Assembly (NCBI RefSeq): GCF_001553405.1 | Contig: NZ_KQ960933.1 | Span: 1-64,000, forward strand | Length of the DNA: 64,000 bases | Direction of reading: 5' to 3' | Source: Megasphaera hutchinsoni | Lineage (GTDB): Bacteria; Bacillota; Negativicutes; Veillonellales; Megasphaeraceae | In this document: one piece after another, positions 24,879-34,376 of the stretch | Layout: each line of letters opens with the position of its first letter | How positions within the stretch are numbered: the stretch's first letter is position 1 | Position numbers and translations under genes: made by a program | The notes under the pieces: model-generated | What the model saw: the letters and a program-made list of their open reading frames with translations, nothing else | Told to the model about the DNA's origin: nothing | Database searches by the model: none

Positions 24879-26333
24879 ATGTTAAAAAATGATGAAATTA
24901 TTACGGGTTTTTTAAAAGAGTTTGCAGGGTTAGCTAAACATCCGCGCCCATCTCATCATGAAAAGGAAATTAGTGATTATATTGTTAGTAGATTACATGA
25001 ATTAGGGGTTCAGGATGTTGTTCAAGATGAAGTGTATAATGTCATCGCTAATGTTCCAGCCACGGTAGGTTGTGAAAATTGGCCGTTGACATTATTGCAA
25101 GGGCATATGGATATGGTTTGTGTGGCTAAGCCAGGTGTTGATTATAATCCGAAGACAAGTGAAATTAAATTAATTGTAGAAGGAAATGTATTACGGGCAG
25201 ATGGCACGAGTTTAGGTGCAGACGATGGCGTGGCTGAAGCGATGATTTTTTATGTATTACAGCAAGATATTTCGCATGGGCCTTTGCGGTTAATTTTTAC
25301 GGTGGATGAAGAAGTGGGAATGACTGGTGCTACGCATTTGGATCCTAAGTATGTAGCGGATGTCAAATATGTCATTAATTGTGATTCTGAAGACATTAAT
25401 ATTATTTGCGTTAGCTCCGCTGGGAGTGTGCACACTGATTTTCGTCGTACCCTCCAGTGGCAAGCACCGCATAGTAGCAAAGCGGTAGAAATTACGGTTA
25501 AAGGACTAAGAGGCGGTCATTCAGGAGAAACGATTAACGAAGGCAAGGCAAATGCGATTAGTGCCTTAGCTCGTATATTATTGCACTTGCAACAGGCTGG
25601 GATTGGGTATGGCTTGGCAAGTATTGAAGGTGGTGTAGCTGCTAATGCTATTCCCGCAGATGCTAGTGCGGTTATTAACATTATGACCGCTGATGTAGCA
25701 CGCGTACAGGATGTGGTAATGCGAGCAAAGTCTGAATTTGACTTGATTTATGGTGACGTAGAACGGGGGGCTGCATTTGTGGTATCGGAAGTGCCTGTGC
25801 CATCTCGCGTTTTTTCTGATAACGATGCGAAAGCGGTTGTTCAATTGTTGAATATATTGCATTTTGGCGTCTTTGCTATGAATCAAATCTTGCCGAAATT
25901 ACCGGATTTATCCGCGAATATAGGGACGATACATGTAAAGGAAAATGTGTTGGGTATTCATTATTTTGCAAGAGGCTCAGCAGATGCTAGGGTGCGTGAT
26001 TTAACGATGACTTTACCGGTATTTGCAGAATTAACAGGATTTGACGTAGATATTGCAACACCCGCTCCTGCGTGGACCCGAAAAGAAGGTAGTACGTTAT
26101 TGCCATTAATTGCGGAAGAGTATCGGAATGAAAATAAAAAAGAACCGCAAATTGAAGCGATTCATGGAGGCTTAGAAACGGGATATTTTTACGCGATGAA
26201 TGATAAGTTGGATATTGTGTCTATTGGACCAGCTACACATGATATTCATAGTCCGAATGAATGGGTGGAATTAGATTCGATTGCTTCGTTGACACGGATT
26301 TTGATGAATACTTTGGAAAAATTAAAAGCGTAA
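24879..26333 (+). CDS. pepD: Aminoacyl-histidine dipeptidase (cytosolic non-specific dipeptidase)
   Basis: This M20-family metallo-dipeptidase cleaves dipeptides such as Xaa-His and has 484 residues. Metal-site motifs are visible: QGHMDMV (His/Asp), GADDGVA (bridging Asp), VDEEVGMTGA (catalytic Glu and ligand Glu), and GLETGYF near the C-terminus. GGHSGE lies in the lid domain. AAGGAGG precedes the ATG. It is monocistronic between its own promoter and a terminator. It probably acts on peptides brought in by the divergent OPT transporter, although that pairing is inferred. Confidence 0.94.
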   Translation: MLKNDEIITGFLKEFAGLAKHPRPSHHEKEISDYIVSRLHELGVQDVVQDEVYNVIANVPATVGCENWPLTLLQGHMDMVCVAKPGVDYNPKTSEIKLIVEGNVLRADGTSLGADDGVAEAMIFYVLQQDISHGPLRLIFTVDEEVGMTGATHLDPKYVADVKYVINCDSEDINIICVSSAGSVHTDFRRTLQWQAPHSSKAVEITVKGLRGGHSGETINEGKANAISALARILLHLQQAGIGYGLASIEGGVAANAIPADASAVINIMTADVARVQDVVMRAKSEFDLIYGDVERGAAFVVSEVPVPSRVFSDNDAKAVVQLLNILHFGVFAMNQILPKLPDLSANIGTIHVKENVLGIHYFARGSADARVRDLTMTLPVFAELTGFDVDIATPAPAWTRKEGSTLLPLIAEEYRNENKKEPQIEAIHGGLETGYFYAMNDKLDIVSIGPATHDIHSPNEWVELDSIASLTRILMNTLEKLKA

Positions 26334-26341
26334 TAGAAAAG

Positions 26342-26377
26342 AAAAAAGCTCTAAAGAGAGGATCTTTAGAGCTTTTT
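26342..26377. terminator. Bidirectional terminator between pepD and the DUF454 gene
   Basis: An AGCTCTAAAGA / TCTTTAGAGCT stem with a five-base loop has A and T runs flanking it. It overlaps the stop codon of the minus-strand gene by two bases. Confidence 0.85.
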
Positions 26378-26786
26378 ATAATGTATGGTTCGTTGGTTCT
26401 GTTTTTAATATAAAGAAAAAATAAACAACATGGGCAATCCAGACAAGGCCTAATAAAATCATTGCCAATATCATATTTCGCATAAAAAATGCACCTATAC
26501 ACATGAGTATGGTAACGCTACCTACAATTGTGCATTTTGTTTTCCATGTGCTCGTTCGTTTTTGGATAAATGTTTCTAAATAATTGTGATATAGTTTGGT
26601 TTGATAAAACCAGTTTAGTAGTTTGGGCGAACTACGAGCAAAGCAGAATCCGGTCAACATATAAAATGGAACTGTGGGTAAGACGGGCAATACAATTCCG
26701 ATTGTGCCCAAAATAAGGCAAAGGCAACCTAAGGTTATCCAAATGATTTTCATGGGGATACAACGAGTAGGTCTTTCTGTTAACAT
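26376..26786 (-). CDS. DUF454 (YbaN-like) inner-membrane protein
   Basis: The 136-residue protein has three to four hydrophobic segments. The DUF454 hallmark GIVLPVLPTVPFYMLTGFCFARSSP lies at about residues 27-52, followed by a Trp-Phe and KLY(H)NYLETF. Its role is unknown across the family; Escherichia coli YbaN is the reference name. AAAGGAG precedes the ATG at 26786. The gene stands alone. Confidence 0.88.
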   Translation of the reverse strand: MLTERPTRCIPMKIIWITLGCLCLILGTIGIVLPVLPTVPFYMLTGFCFARSSPKLLNWFYQTKLYHNYLETFIQKRTSTWKTKCTIVGSVTILMCIGAFFMRNMILAMILLGLVWIAHVVYFFFILKTEPTNHTL

Positions 26787-26874
26787 ATTTTTTCTCCTTT
26801 ATTTTTTATTATAAGTATACACAAAAATAGAAATAATTGTCAAAACACTTTTTTACATAAGAGAAAAGAGGTGC

Positions 26875-26922
26875 TAATAAAAAGGCGGTATGAGTATGGG
26901 AACTCATACCGCCTTTTTATTA
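26875..26922 (-). terminator. Intrinsic terminator of the alanine symporter gene
   Basis: Perfect 21-bp arms (TAATAAAAAGGCGGTATGAG and its complement, one base longer) enclose a six-base loop, with T-rich flanks. It lies 16 bases beyond the symporter stop. Confidence 0.9.
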
Positions 26923-26937
26923 GCTGATTAATATATG

Positions 26938-28302
26938 CTATTGTTCTGTTCGGTTATAATATTTGGGATTACTAAAATATTCTTTTGTTTTTTTCCGCAC
27001 AACAGGGAATAAAATGAAGAGCGCTATCATGTTAGGAATAATTACTAATCCCATTGCTAAATCTTGGATGCTCCAAACTAAATTGATTTTGGCAGTTGCA
27101 CCAATGATGCATAAAAAGGGGAAAATATATTTTATTTTATCCGTTACAGCGGGACCAAATGCATAAGTGAAACTTTTTGCGGCATTCCACCATTGTCCCA
27201 TGAGAGTAGTGAAACAAAAGATAAGTAAGGCTAAGGTTCCTGCGTGTTTTAACGGGCCCCAAATGGTGCCAAAAGAATTTAAGGCCATTACGGTTGCGGA
27301 ATTGTCAGTTAAATTCATACCTGTAACACCGATAACTAAAGCGGTAATAGTACAAATAATAATTGTATCTACAAATACTTCTGTAACGCCTGTGATTCCT
27401 TCATCGACAGGATGAGGAACAATTGAACTACCATGAGCAAAAGGTGCGGTGCCTTCACCAGCTTCATTTGAGTACATCCCGCGAGTAATCCCATATTGCA
27501 TGGCCGTGAATATGACATATCCGCCTGTCCCACCAGCCGCGGCTTTAAAGGACCAAGCTTGTTCAAAAATTTCAGCAAAAATATGAGGAACGGCTTGGAA
27601 GTTGATGATGATAACAAGTAAGCCGATTACGACATAAAACACGGACATGATAGGAACTAAATTCATGGCAATATTGGCTAAGCGTTTTAGTCCACCTAGT
27701 GTAATGGAGAGTAAGCAAATAATTAAAACGACACCAGTACCGAAAGTAGAAATACCATAATTTGATTGTAAAATACCAGAGATGGTATTGGATTGTACTA
27801 AATTTGCACCCATCATTTTTATACACATTAAAATAGCGATAACCACACCTAACCAGGGAAGTTTTAAGCCGTCACGAATATAATACATGGGACCACTTAA
27901 AATATTTCCTTCCGAGTCTTTTCCGCGATGAATTTGAGAAAGGACAATTTCACCATATTTTAAAGCCATTCCGAAAAATGCGGCGAACCACATCCAAAAT
28001 ACAGCACCCATACCGCCTGATACAATTGCTGTAGCAACACCAACTACATTTCCTCCACCTACATTTCCTGCAAGTGTTACCATCATTGCTTTAAAGGTGG
28101 AAATAGAACCATTGCCTTTGTCTTCGTGCCGAGATTTAAACGAATGAATCAATGTCTTTTTTATGATAAATGGAAAATAACGAATTTGAATAAATCCGTT
28201 TGCGATGGTATACAGGATACCTAAGCAGAGCAGAACATAGACTAGCCATTTGCCCCATAAATAAGAATTGATTAAGACAATCGTTTGTTCTAAAGCATCC
28301 AT
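26938..28302 (-). CDS. Sodium:alanine symporter (AGCS family)
   Basis: The 454-residue membrane protein has about 10-11 segments. AGCS motifs include TLAGNVGGGNVVGVATAI, FFGMALKYGE, GPMYYI and SNEAGEGTAPFAHG. Members take up alanine or glycine with sodium. The start at 28302 is preferred over 28308 because AAGGAGG lies only two bases from the earlier codon. The glycerophosphodiesterase gene ends at 28308, just before it, so the two are probably co-transcribed. Confidence 0.93.
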   Translation of the reverse strand: MDALEQTIVLINSYLWGKWLVYVLLCLGILYTIANGFIQIRYFPFIIKKTLIHSFKSRHEDKGNGSISTFKAMMVTLAGNVGGGNVVGVATAIVSGGMGAVFWMWFAAFFGMALKYGEIVLSQIHRGKDSEGNILSGPMYYIRDGLKLPWLGVVIAILMCIKMMGANLVQSNTISGILQSNYGISTFGTGVVLIICLLSITLGGLKRLANIAMNLVPIMSVFYVVIGLLVIIINFQAVPHIFAEIFEQAWSFKAAAGGTGGYVIFTAMQYGITRGMYSNEAGEGTAPFAHGSSIVPHPVDEGITGVTEVFVDTIIICTITALVIGVTGMNLTDNSATVMALNSFGTIWGPLKHAGTLALLIFCFTTLMGQWWNAAKSFTYAFGPAVTDKIKYIFPFLCIIGATAKINLVWSIQDLAMGLVIIPNMIALFILFPVVRKKTKEYFSNPKYYNRTEQ

Positions 28303-28307
28303 AAACA

Positions 28308-29027
28308 TTAGCCTCCTTGAATGATCCGACGCACTAGGTCGGGATAATTAGTGATGACACAATCTACACCTTTTTTTAATAACGTGCGGATTGCCGTTTC
28401 GTCATTCACTGTAAATGTATTTATGCGAATGCCATGACTTTTTAATTCGATAATAGTATCGTCAGTCAGGCTTTCGTAAAACGGATGATAGCAGGAGATG
28501 CCTAAATCCTTGGTATATTTACCAGGGGCAATTAACCATGATTCTGTTAATAACCCATATACTAAGGTTGGAGCAATTTTTTTCATACGTAGTATGCTAT
28601 GGTGATTAAAGCTAGAAATAATTACTTTGTCTTGGATTTGAAATGTTTGTATTAATGCATTTACTTTTTCTTCTATATGAGGATAATCGAATACACCATT
28701 TTTTAATTCGATGTTGGTAATTAAATGTGTTTGCTGTACCCATTCTAAGTATTCTTGTAACGTAGGAATAGCTACTGGGGGCATATTGGGATACGAGGCG
28801 GCAGCATTTAGCTGTTGTAATTCCGTTAAAGTAAAATCACGAACAAAACCAGTTTTGTTCGTGGTACGATCAATTCGTTCATCGTGTATAATTACCGGAA
28901 AACCGTCTTTTGTTAATTGGACATCTAATTCGATTCCATCGGCACCAGCAGATAACGCTTTTTTGAATGCAAGCATGGTGTTTTCAGGATAAGAACCACT
29001 AAACCCTCGATGGGCAAAATTTAACAT
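28308..29027 (-). CDS. ugpQ: Glycerophosphodiester phosphodiesterase
   Basis: The 239-residue cytosolic enzyme hydrolyses glycerophosphodiesters to sn-glycerol 3-phosphate and an alcohol. GDPD motifs are clear: the catalytic AHRGFSGSYPENT at the N-terminus, the metal-binding ELDVQLTKDGFPVIIHDE, and NIELK. There is no signal peptide, so it is of the UgpQ rather than the GlpQ type. AAAGGAG precedes the ATG. Confidence 0.92.
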   Translation of the reverse strand: MLNFAHRGFSGSYPENTMLAFKKALSAGADGIELDVQLTKDGFPVIIHDERIDRTTNKTGFVRDFTLTELQQLNAAASYPNMPPVAIPTLQEYLEWVQQTHLITNIELKNGVFDYPHIEEKVNALIQTFQIQDKVIISSFNHHSILRMKKIAPTLVYGLLTESWLIAPGKYTKDLGISCYHPFYESLTDDTIIELKSHGIRINTFTVNDETAIRTLLKKGVDCVITNYPDLVRRIIQGG

Positions 29028-29210
29028 GGTGAAGACTCCTTTGGTTAAGTAATTGTGACCAAACTTATTATATCATGATACATTATTTTGAAGAAGTAAT
29101 AAAAAACAATATATAGGTAATTTTAAATAATACATGATATGCTAATTTGTAATTCATCGCGACAGGTAAGGGGATGTGATAAATAACTATCAAAAAAAGA
29201 TAAAATTTGG

Positions 29211-29216
29211 TATAAT
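29211..29216 (+). promoter_or_regulatory. Extended -10 promoter of gyrA
   Basis: TGGTATAAT at 29208-29216 is an extended -10; no good -35 is seen. An inverted repeat (ATATACT...AGTATAT, 29215-29237) overlaps the start region. Confidence 0.5.
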
Positions 29217-29284
29217 ATACTATTATATAAAGTATATCTATTATAGAAATGATAAGATAATTATAGGATTTACGAGGTGAAATT

Positions 29285-31723
29285 GTGGACGAACAATATA
29301 CGGAAAAAGTGTTGCCAGTTTGTTTGGAAGACGAGATGCAAACATCATATATTGATTATGCAATGAGCGTTATTATTACACGTGCTTTGCCGGATGTGCG
29401 TGATGGATTAAAACCTGTGCATCGGCGTATTTTATATGCTATGCATGAAGCGGGAATGACTCCGAATAAGCCATATAAGAAATCGGCACGTATTGTTGGG
29501 GAAGTACTGGGAAAGTATCATCCTCATGGAGATAGTTCTGTATATGATGCAACCGTACGGTTAGCTCAGAATTTTTCTACTAGATATCCCTTAGTTGATG
29601 GACATGGTAATTTTGGCTCTGTGGATGGCGATTCTGCAGCAGCTATGCGGTATACGGAAGTACGTATGGCTAAGATTACCGGTGAAATGTTGGAAGATAT
29701 TGATAAAGAAACCGTTGATTTTATGCCCAATTATGATGGCTCATTACAAGAACCGGCTGTGTTGCCTTCAAAGATTCCTAATTTATTGGTTAATGGATCA
29801 GCAGGAATTGCTGTGGGCATGGCGACTAATATTCCACCTCATAATTTGGGAGAAGTCGTTGATGGTTGTGTTACCTTAATTGATAATCCTGAAGCTACCT
29901 TAGAAGACATTATGAAGTGTATCCAAGGTCCAGATTTTCCGACAGGGGCGAAGATCTTAGGTCGAGAAGGGATTTTAAAAGCGTATACAACGGGGCGTGG
30001 CAGTATTAAAATGCGTTCCTGTGCGACGATTGAGTCGATGAATAAGGGAAAAAATAGGATTGTTGTTACAGAAATCCCTTATCAAGTTAATAAAGCACGG
30101 GTGATAGAGTCCATTGCTGATTTGACGCGGAATAAACTGATTGATGGTATTACGGCGTTGCGCGATGAATCAGATCGCAAAGGGATGCGTATTGTCATTG
30201 AATTGAGAGCAGACGTTAATCCTGATATTGTATTAAATAAATTATACAAGCATACGCAATTACAAGAGACATTTGGCGTGATTATGTTGGCTTTAGTGGA
30301 CGGGCATCCGCGTGTGTTGACACTAAAGCAAGTGTTAAACTATTATTTAGATCATCAAAAACAGGTTATTACGAGAAGAAGTCAATTTGAATTAAACAAA
30401 GCCTTAGCACGAGCACATATATTGGAAGGGTTATTAATTGCGTTAGATCATATTGATGAAGTTATTCGTATGATTAGGGAATCTGCTAATGATGATGTAG
30501 CTAAATCTTCGCTTATGCAGTCTTTTGGGTTAAGTGAAAAACAGGCTATCGCTATTTTAGATATGCGGTTGCGGCGTTTAACTGGGTTAGAACGAGAAAA
30601 AATAGAAGAAGAGTATAAAGAATTAGAAGAACGCATTGCTTATTTACGAGCTGTATTAGCAGATGAGCATAAGGTGATGGAAATTGTAAAACAAGAATTA
30701 TTAGAAGCTAAAAAACGGTTTAGTGACATTCGGCGTACTCAACTCGTAGCAGATTCATCGGAATTAGGAGTAGAAGATATGATTCCAGATGAACGGATGG
30801 TGTTAACCTTAACGCGGCGTGGATATGTAAAACGCATGAATGCGAATGTTTATCATACGCAAAATAAGGGCGGTCGCGGTGTGCGAGGTATGGGTACGAA
30901 AGAGGAAGATACGGTAAATCATTTATTGTATACGTCATCTTTGCATACGGTGTTGTTTTTCACTAATTTAGGGAGAGTATACAGATTAAAAGCATATGAA
31001 ATTCCTGAAGCGAATAATCGAAATTCTAAGGGAATTGCAGCTATTAATATTTTACCTCTTGATGAAGGAGAAAAAGTTAATGCCTTAATTGACTTAGATC
31101 AGGCGGATCTTTCCATGCATTTGTTCATGGCAACAGAACAGGGATTAGTAAAGAAAACGCCGCTGATTGAGTTCAAGAATGTTCGTCGTAATGGTTTAAT
31201 TGCGATTTCTCTAGTAGAAGGAGATCATTTGGCAAAAGTTCGCTTAACTAAAGGAGATCAGCGGATTATTTTGGCAACAAAACAGGGGATGGCGATTTGC
31301 TTCAATGAAAATGATGTACGACCGACTGGGCGTAATACGCGAGGCGTTCGTGGTATTTCTCTAGCTCCAGATGATTTGGTTATCGGAGCGGATGTACTGG
31401 CACTAGAATGCCAAGTACTTACTGTCAGCGAGGAAGGGTTTGGCAAGCGAAATAATATGGATGCATATAATATTCAACGGCGAGGTGGCAAAGGCGTTAA
31501 AAACTTTAAAATCACGCAAAAAACTGGAGCGATTGTCGGTGTAGAAGTGGTTAGAGAAGAACAAGAATTAATGCTTATTACGACAAATGGTATCGTTATT
31601 CGGACAGATATTGAAAGTATAGGTGTAAAAAAAGGTAGAAACACATCCGGTGTAAAGATTCAAAAACTAGAAGAAAATGATAAAGTTGCTGCATTAGATA
31701 CGATTACTGTCGAAGGAGAATAA
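29285..31723 (+). CDS. gyrA: DNA gyrase subunit A
   Basis: The 812-residue type IIA topoisomerase subunit has the catalytic Tyr123 (AMRYTEVRM). The gyrase-defining GyrA box QRRGGKG is present in the C-terminal beta-pinwheel, which separates it from ParC. The quinolone-resistance region reads [13 protein letters not shown]. Ser84 and Asp88 correspond to Escherichia coli Ser83 and Asp87, so the usual resistance substitutions are absent. The start is GTG behind CGAGGTGA. gyrB is not adjacent, unlike the common dnaA-dnaN-recF-gyrB-gyrA order. Confidence 0.97.
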   Translation: MDEQYTEKVLPVCLEDEMQTSYIDYAMSVIITRALPDVRDGLKPVHRRILYAMHEAGMTPNKPYKKSARIVGEVLGKYHPHGDSSVYDATVRLAQNFSTRYPLVDGHGNFGSVDGDSAAAMRYTEVRMAKITGEMLEDIDKETVDFMPNYDGSLQEPAVLPSKIPNLLVNGSAGIAVGMATNIPPHNLGEVVDGCVTLIDNPEATLEDIMKCIQGPDFPTGAKILGREGILKAYTTGRGSIKMRSCATIESMNKGKNRIVVTEIPYQVNKARVIESIADLTRNKLIDGITALRDESDRKGMRIVIELRADVNPDIVLNKLYKHTQLQETFGVIMLALVDGHPRVLTLKQVLNYYLDHQKQVITRRSQFELNKALARAHILEGLLIALDHIDEVIRMIRESANDDVAKSSLMQSFGLSEKQAIAILDMRLRRLTGLEREKIEEEYKELEERIAYLRAVLADEHKVMEIVKQELLEAKKRFSDIRRTQLVADSSELGVEDMIPDERMVLTLTRRGYVKRMNANVYHTQNKGGRGVRGMGTKEEDTVNHLLYTSSLHTVLFFTNLGRVYRLKAYEIPEANNRNSKGIAAINILPLDEGEKVNALIDLDQADLSMHLFMATEQGLVKKTPLIEFKNVRRNGLIAISLVEGDHLAKVRLTKGDQRIILATKQGMAICFNENDVRPTGRNTRGVRGISLAPDDLVIGADVLALECQVLTVSEEGFGKRNNMDAYNIQRRGGKGVKNFKITQKTGAIVGVEVVREEQELMLITTNGIVIRTDIESIGVKKGRNTSGVKIQKLEENDKVAALDTITVEGE

Positions 31724-31735
31724 CTAGATAGTTGT

Positions 31736-31785
31736 AGATAAAAATAGAAATGACAAGCGTAATGTTGGCATTTCTATTTTTATCT
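31736..31785 (+). terminator. Terminator after gyrA
   Basis: AGATAAAAATAGAAATG pairs perfectly with CATTTCTATTTTTATCT (17 bp, 16-base loop) just after the gyrA stop. There is no long T run after it, though the right arm contains TTTTT. Confidence 0.65.
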
Positions 31786-31827
31786 AACAGAAAAGAAAAA
31801 ATATGATAAGGAATTTATCACTTATAT

Positions 31828-31856
31828 TTGACAAAAATAATAAGATATAGTATGAT
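31828..31856 (+). promoter_or_regulatory. Sigma-70-type promoter upstream of sfsA
   Basis: TTGACA, 17 bases, TATGAT. The predicted start is about 135 bases before the sfsA codon, and a strong terminator lies between. Confidence 0.8.
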
Positions 31857-31946
31857 TTATTTGAATAGAAGAAGAAATACTATGTTGATATAGCATAATA
31901 AGTCTTTTCCTATTTTGTCTATCTTTTCAGTTTTATTTCCCTATTT

Positions 31947-31985
31947 CTGCCGTACATTCCTCCGAAGTACGGTAGATTTTTTTTT
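31947..31985 (+). terminator. Leader terminator/attenuator directly before sfsA
   Basis: CTGCCGTAC pairs with GTACGGTAG (one G-T), followed by nine T. It ends at the base where the sfsA ribosome site AGGAG begins. It would stop a transcript of about 120 bases starting from the promoter at 31828, unless an antiterminator forms. Confidence 0.7.
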
Positions 31986-31997
31986 AGGAGTAAATAT

Positions 31998-33152
31998 ATG
32001 GAATGGAATACTTCGTTATTAAAAAAAGGTACCTTTATACGTCGCATGAATCGTTTTGTGTGTGAAGTGGAAATTGATGGCATTTCCACGATATGTCATT
32101 TGCCGAATCCAGGACGAATGTGGGAGTTATTGTTTTCACAAGTTCCTGTTTACGTTCGGCAATGTATGAATGCAACGCGCAAGACCCCTTATGATCTAGT
32201 TGGCGTAGAGCGGGAAGGGATTCCGGTTTTATTAGATACTCAATATACGAATGACGTAGCGGCTTATTTTATTCAGCATAAGCAAATACCTGAATGGCGG
32301 TCATGGAAGCTGATTCGAAGAGAAGTGACCGTAGGGCATAGTCGGTTTGATTTGCTGTTGGGGCGAGGAGATGAGCGTTTTTATGTAGAGGTTAAGTCTT
32401 GCACCTTATTTAGCAAAAATGGGGCTATGTTTCCTGATGCTGTGACGGAACGAGGAAAAAAACATTTGCTGGCATTAGCGGCGATGCATGATAAGGGAAT
32501 CCGGACAGGCCTTTTATTTTTAGTTCATTGGGATAGGGCGAAGTGGTTTTTACCTGATTATCATACAGATCCTGAATTTGCTACTGTTTTTTCAAAAGTT
32601 GAGCATAAATTGGATTGGCAAGCTGTTTCAGTGCAGTGGGATGAATCGTTTCAAATGCCTAGGCCCAGGGAAAGATTGCTATATCCTTCGGCAATATTAC
32701 AACAGGAAAACAAGGATGCGGGAGCATATATGCTAGTGTTAGAAGTGGAGCAAGAACGGGATATAGAGGTCGGGAAAAAGGGGATCGTACACGTTTGTCC
32801 TGGGTATTATGTATATGTCGGTTCAGCTAAGAAAAATTTGGCTGCTCGCATTGCACGACATAAGAGAAATCTAAAAAGGTTACATTGGCATATTGATTAT
32901 CTTAGGCAGGTGGCAACGGTACGGGCGGTTATTCCTATTCGGACTAGTGCCGATGTGGAACATATTTTAGCGTCTCAGGTAGTGCGGATTTGTGACTGGC
33001 ATATACGCGGCTTTGGCTGTACTGATTGTGCTTGTAAAACACATTTGTTTGCGTTTAAAGAAAATCCTATTCATTTGCAGACATTTATGAAGATAGTTGA
33101 AGATGTTCGGATGAATCGTTTGGATGCATGCATTTTAGCTAACTTAAGATAA
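31998..33152 (+). CDS. sfsA: SfsA nuclease-like protein fused to a DUF123 GIY-YIG-like domain
   Basis: The 384-residue protein is two families in one chain. Residues 1 to about 225 are SfsA: RRMNRFVCEVEIDG, CHLPNPGRMWELL, VEVKSCTLF and the FPDAVTERGKKHL block that resembles a PD-(D/E)XK nuclease core. Residues about 240-375 match DUF123: GYYVYVGSAKKNLAARIARHKR, WHIDYLRQ, and a Cys-rich CTDCACKTHLF. SfsA alone is about 235 residues. The fusion places two nuclease-type folds together, which suggests a nucleic-acid role rather than the older sugar-fermentation label. A readthrough-controlled leader precedes it. Confidence 0.9.
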   Translation: MEWNTSLLKKGTFIRRMNRFVCEVEIDGISTICHLPNPGRMWELLFSQVPVYVRQCMNATRKTPYDLVGVEREGIPVLLDTQYTNDVAAYFIQHKQIPEWRSWKLIRREVTVGHSRFDLLLGRGDERFYVEVKSCTLFSKNGAMFPDAVTERGKKHLLALAAMHDKGIRTGLLFLVHWDRAKWFLPDYHTDPEFATVFSKVEHKLDWQAVSVQWDESFQMPRPRERLLYPSAILQQENKDAGAYMLVLEVEQERDIEVGKKGIVHVCPGYYVYVGSAKKNLAARIARHKRNLKRLHWHIDYLRQVATVRAVIPIRTSADVEHILASQVVRICDWHIRGFGCTDCACKTHLFAFKENPIHLQTFMKIVEDVRMNRLDACILANLR

Positions 33153-33156
33153 AAAT

Positions 33157-33193
33157 AACCGTCTATGTCACGTTTGGAGTGATGTAGGCGGTT
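33157..33193. terminator. Terminator-like hairpin after sfsA
   Basis: AACCGTCTATGTCAC / GTGATGTAGGCGGTT is an imperfect 15-bp stem between convergent genes. Its T run is weak. Confidence 0.6.
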
Positions 33194-33220
33194 TATATTA
33201 TATGTATTTAGTTTTTGTGA

Positions 33221-33649
33221 TTAAGAAGACAAGGAAACACCTTGAATACGTCCTAATAGTCTAAATAGTTCTTGCCGCTCTGCTGGCGTTAAATTACTTA
33301 AGAGGCGTTGGTTTAGACTATCTATTTCGTGTAATAATGGATCTTTTAGTTGCCATCCCTTTTCAGTTGCTTCTACGCGGATGCTTCGACGATTATTAGG
33401 ATTTAGAATGCGTGTAACTAACCCTTGTTTTTGCATACGATCAAGGACACCAGAGATGGTGGAGTTTTCTACATGCAAGGTTTGGGCAATTTCTTTTGGA
33501 GTGATACTGGTTTCTTTATCCCAAAGACAGGTTAAAACCCCATATTGTCCTGGTGTAATGCCGAAACGGCTTAATGCATTTGAAAAGACAAGAAACACTT
33601 CGTGTTGAGCAATGGTGAGTGCAAAATTAATACAGTTTTTATGAGGCAT
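33221..33649 (-). CDS. MarR-family transcriptional regulator
   Basis: The 142-residue winged-helix regulator starts at the ATG at 33649 behind AAAGGAG; the longer frame has no site. The recognition helix is in ITPKEIAQTLHVENSTISGVLDRM and the wing in TRILNPNNRRSIRV. MarR proteins respond to small aromatic or oxidative signals. An inverted repeat AAGTAT-N8-ATACTT upstream (33701-33722 region) may be its operator, and the divergent gtrA-like gene is a possible target. Confidence 0.9.
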   Translation of the reverse strand: MPHKNCINFALTIAQHEVFLVFSNALSRFGITPGQYGVLTCLWDKETSITPKEIAQTLHVENSTISGVLDRMQKQGLVTRILNPNNRRSIRVEATEKGWQLKDPLLHEIDSLNQRLLSNLTPAERQELFRLLGRIQGVSLSS

Positions 33650-33801
33650 AGTAGGGATCTCCTTTCTCTTAAACATTGTGAAAATAATTCGTATTGCAAA
33701 GTAAGTATAGTGTAGCATACTTTTGAAATGATGACCATATTTAGATATTAATTTGTGAAAAATATATCAGAATTGACATACTTATTCTTAATTAGAGAAG
33801 G

Positions 33802-33830
33802 ATGACAGGTATTATTTCGTGAGATATAAT
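33802..33830 (+). promoter_or_regulatory. Promoter of the GtrA-family gene
   Basis: ATGACA, 17 bases, TATAAT, about 34 bases upstream of the start codon. Confidence 0.6.
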
Positions 33831-33863
33831 GGATGAAGAGATAGATAAGAAAGGTTGGGAGTC

Positions 33864-34313
33864 ATGAAAGAAAAAAAGCTGTTTGGCTTTATATATACGG
33901 ATAAAGAATGGATGAAAGTTATATTGTATTTATGTATTGGCGGAACAGCAGCTATCGTTGAATGGATTTTGTTTTATGTGTTGTTTTATTCATTTACTGT
34001 AGGTAATATTTTTTTACTTCAGACGCCGCGTGTATTGGTAGCTACGGCAGTAGCGTTTGGGTTAGCAACATTATATCATTATTGGTTAGGAAATATATTT
34101 GTTTTTGAACAGGGGAGTCGTCACGCAAGAACAACGGAAATTTCTTTGATTTTTTTAGTTAGTACCATTGGGTTAGGTTGGAATTTATTACTCATGTGGT
34201 TTTTTACTTCTCCTATATGGCTAGGGATAACCCCTTTTTATGCGAAAGTATTAGCGAGTGCCATTGTTACCGTTTGGAATTATATGTCTAGAAAAGTTTG
34301 GATTTTTAAATGA
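33864..34313 (+). CDS. GtrA-family membrane protein
   Basis: The 149-residue protein has four hydrophobic segments, as is standard for GtrA. Family motifs are YLCIGGTAAIVEW in the first segment, and a YHYWLGNIFVF loop. It ends with NYMSRKVWIFK, the usual GtrA tail. GtrA proteins are thought to flip or bind lipid-linked sugars for cell-surface glycosylation. No glycosyltransferase is next to it. The ATG at 33864 is used; a TTG at 33855 is unlikely. Confidence 0.87.
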   Translation: MKEKKLFGFIYTDKEWMKVILYLCIGGTAAIVEWILFYVLFYSFTVGNIFLLQTPRVLVATAVAFGLATLYHYWLGNIFVFEQGSRHARTTEISLIFLVSTIGLGWNLLLMWFFTSPIWLGITPFYAKVLASAIVTVWNYMSRKVWIFK

Positions 34314-34314
34314 T

Positions 34315-34359
34315 AAAGGGTGACTGTTTCTATTAAGAGGATAAAAACAGTCACCCTTT
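34315..34359. terminator. Bidirectional terminator
   Basis: AAAGGGTGACTGTT / AACAGTCACCCTTT stem between the convergent gtrA-like and pyridoxamine kinase genes. Confidence 0.75.
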
Positions 34360-34376
34360 AGTGTATTTTTATAGGA

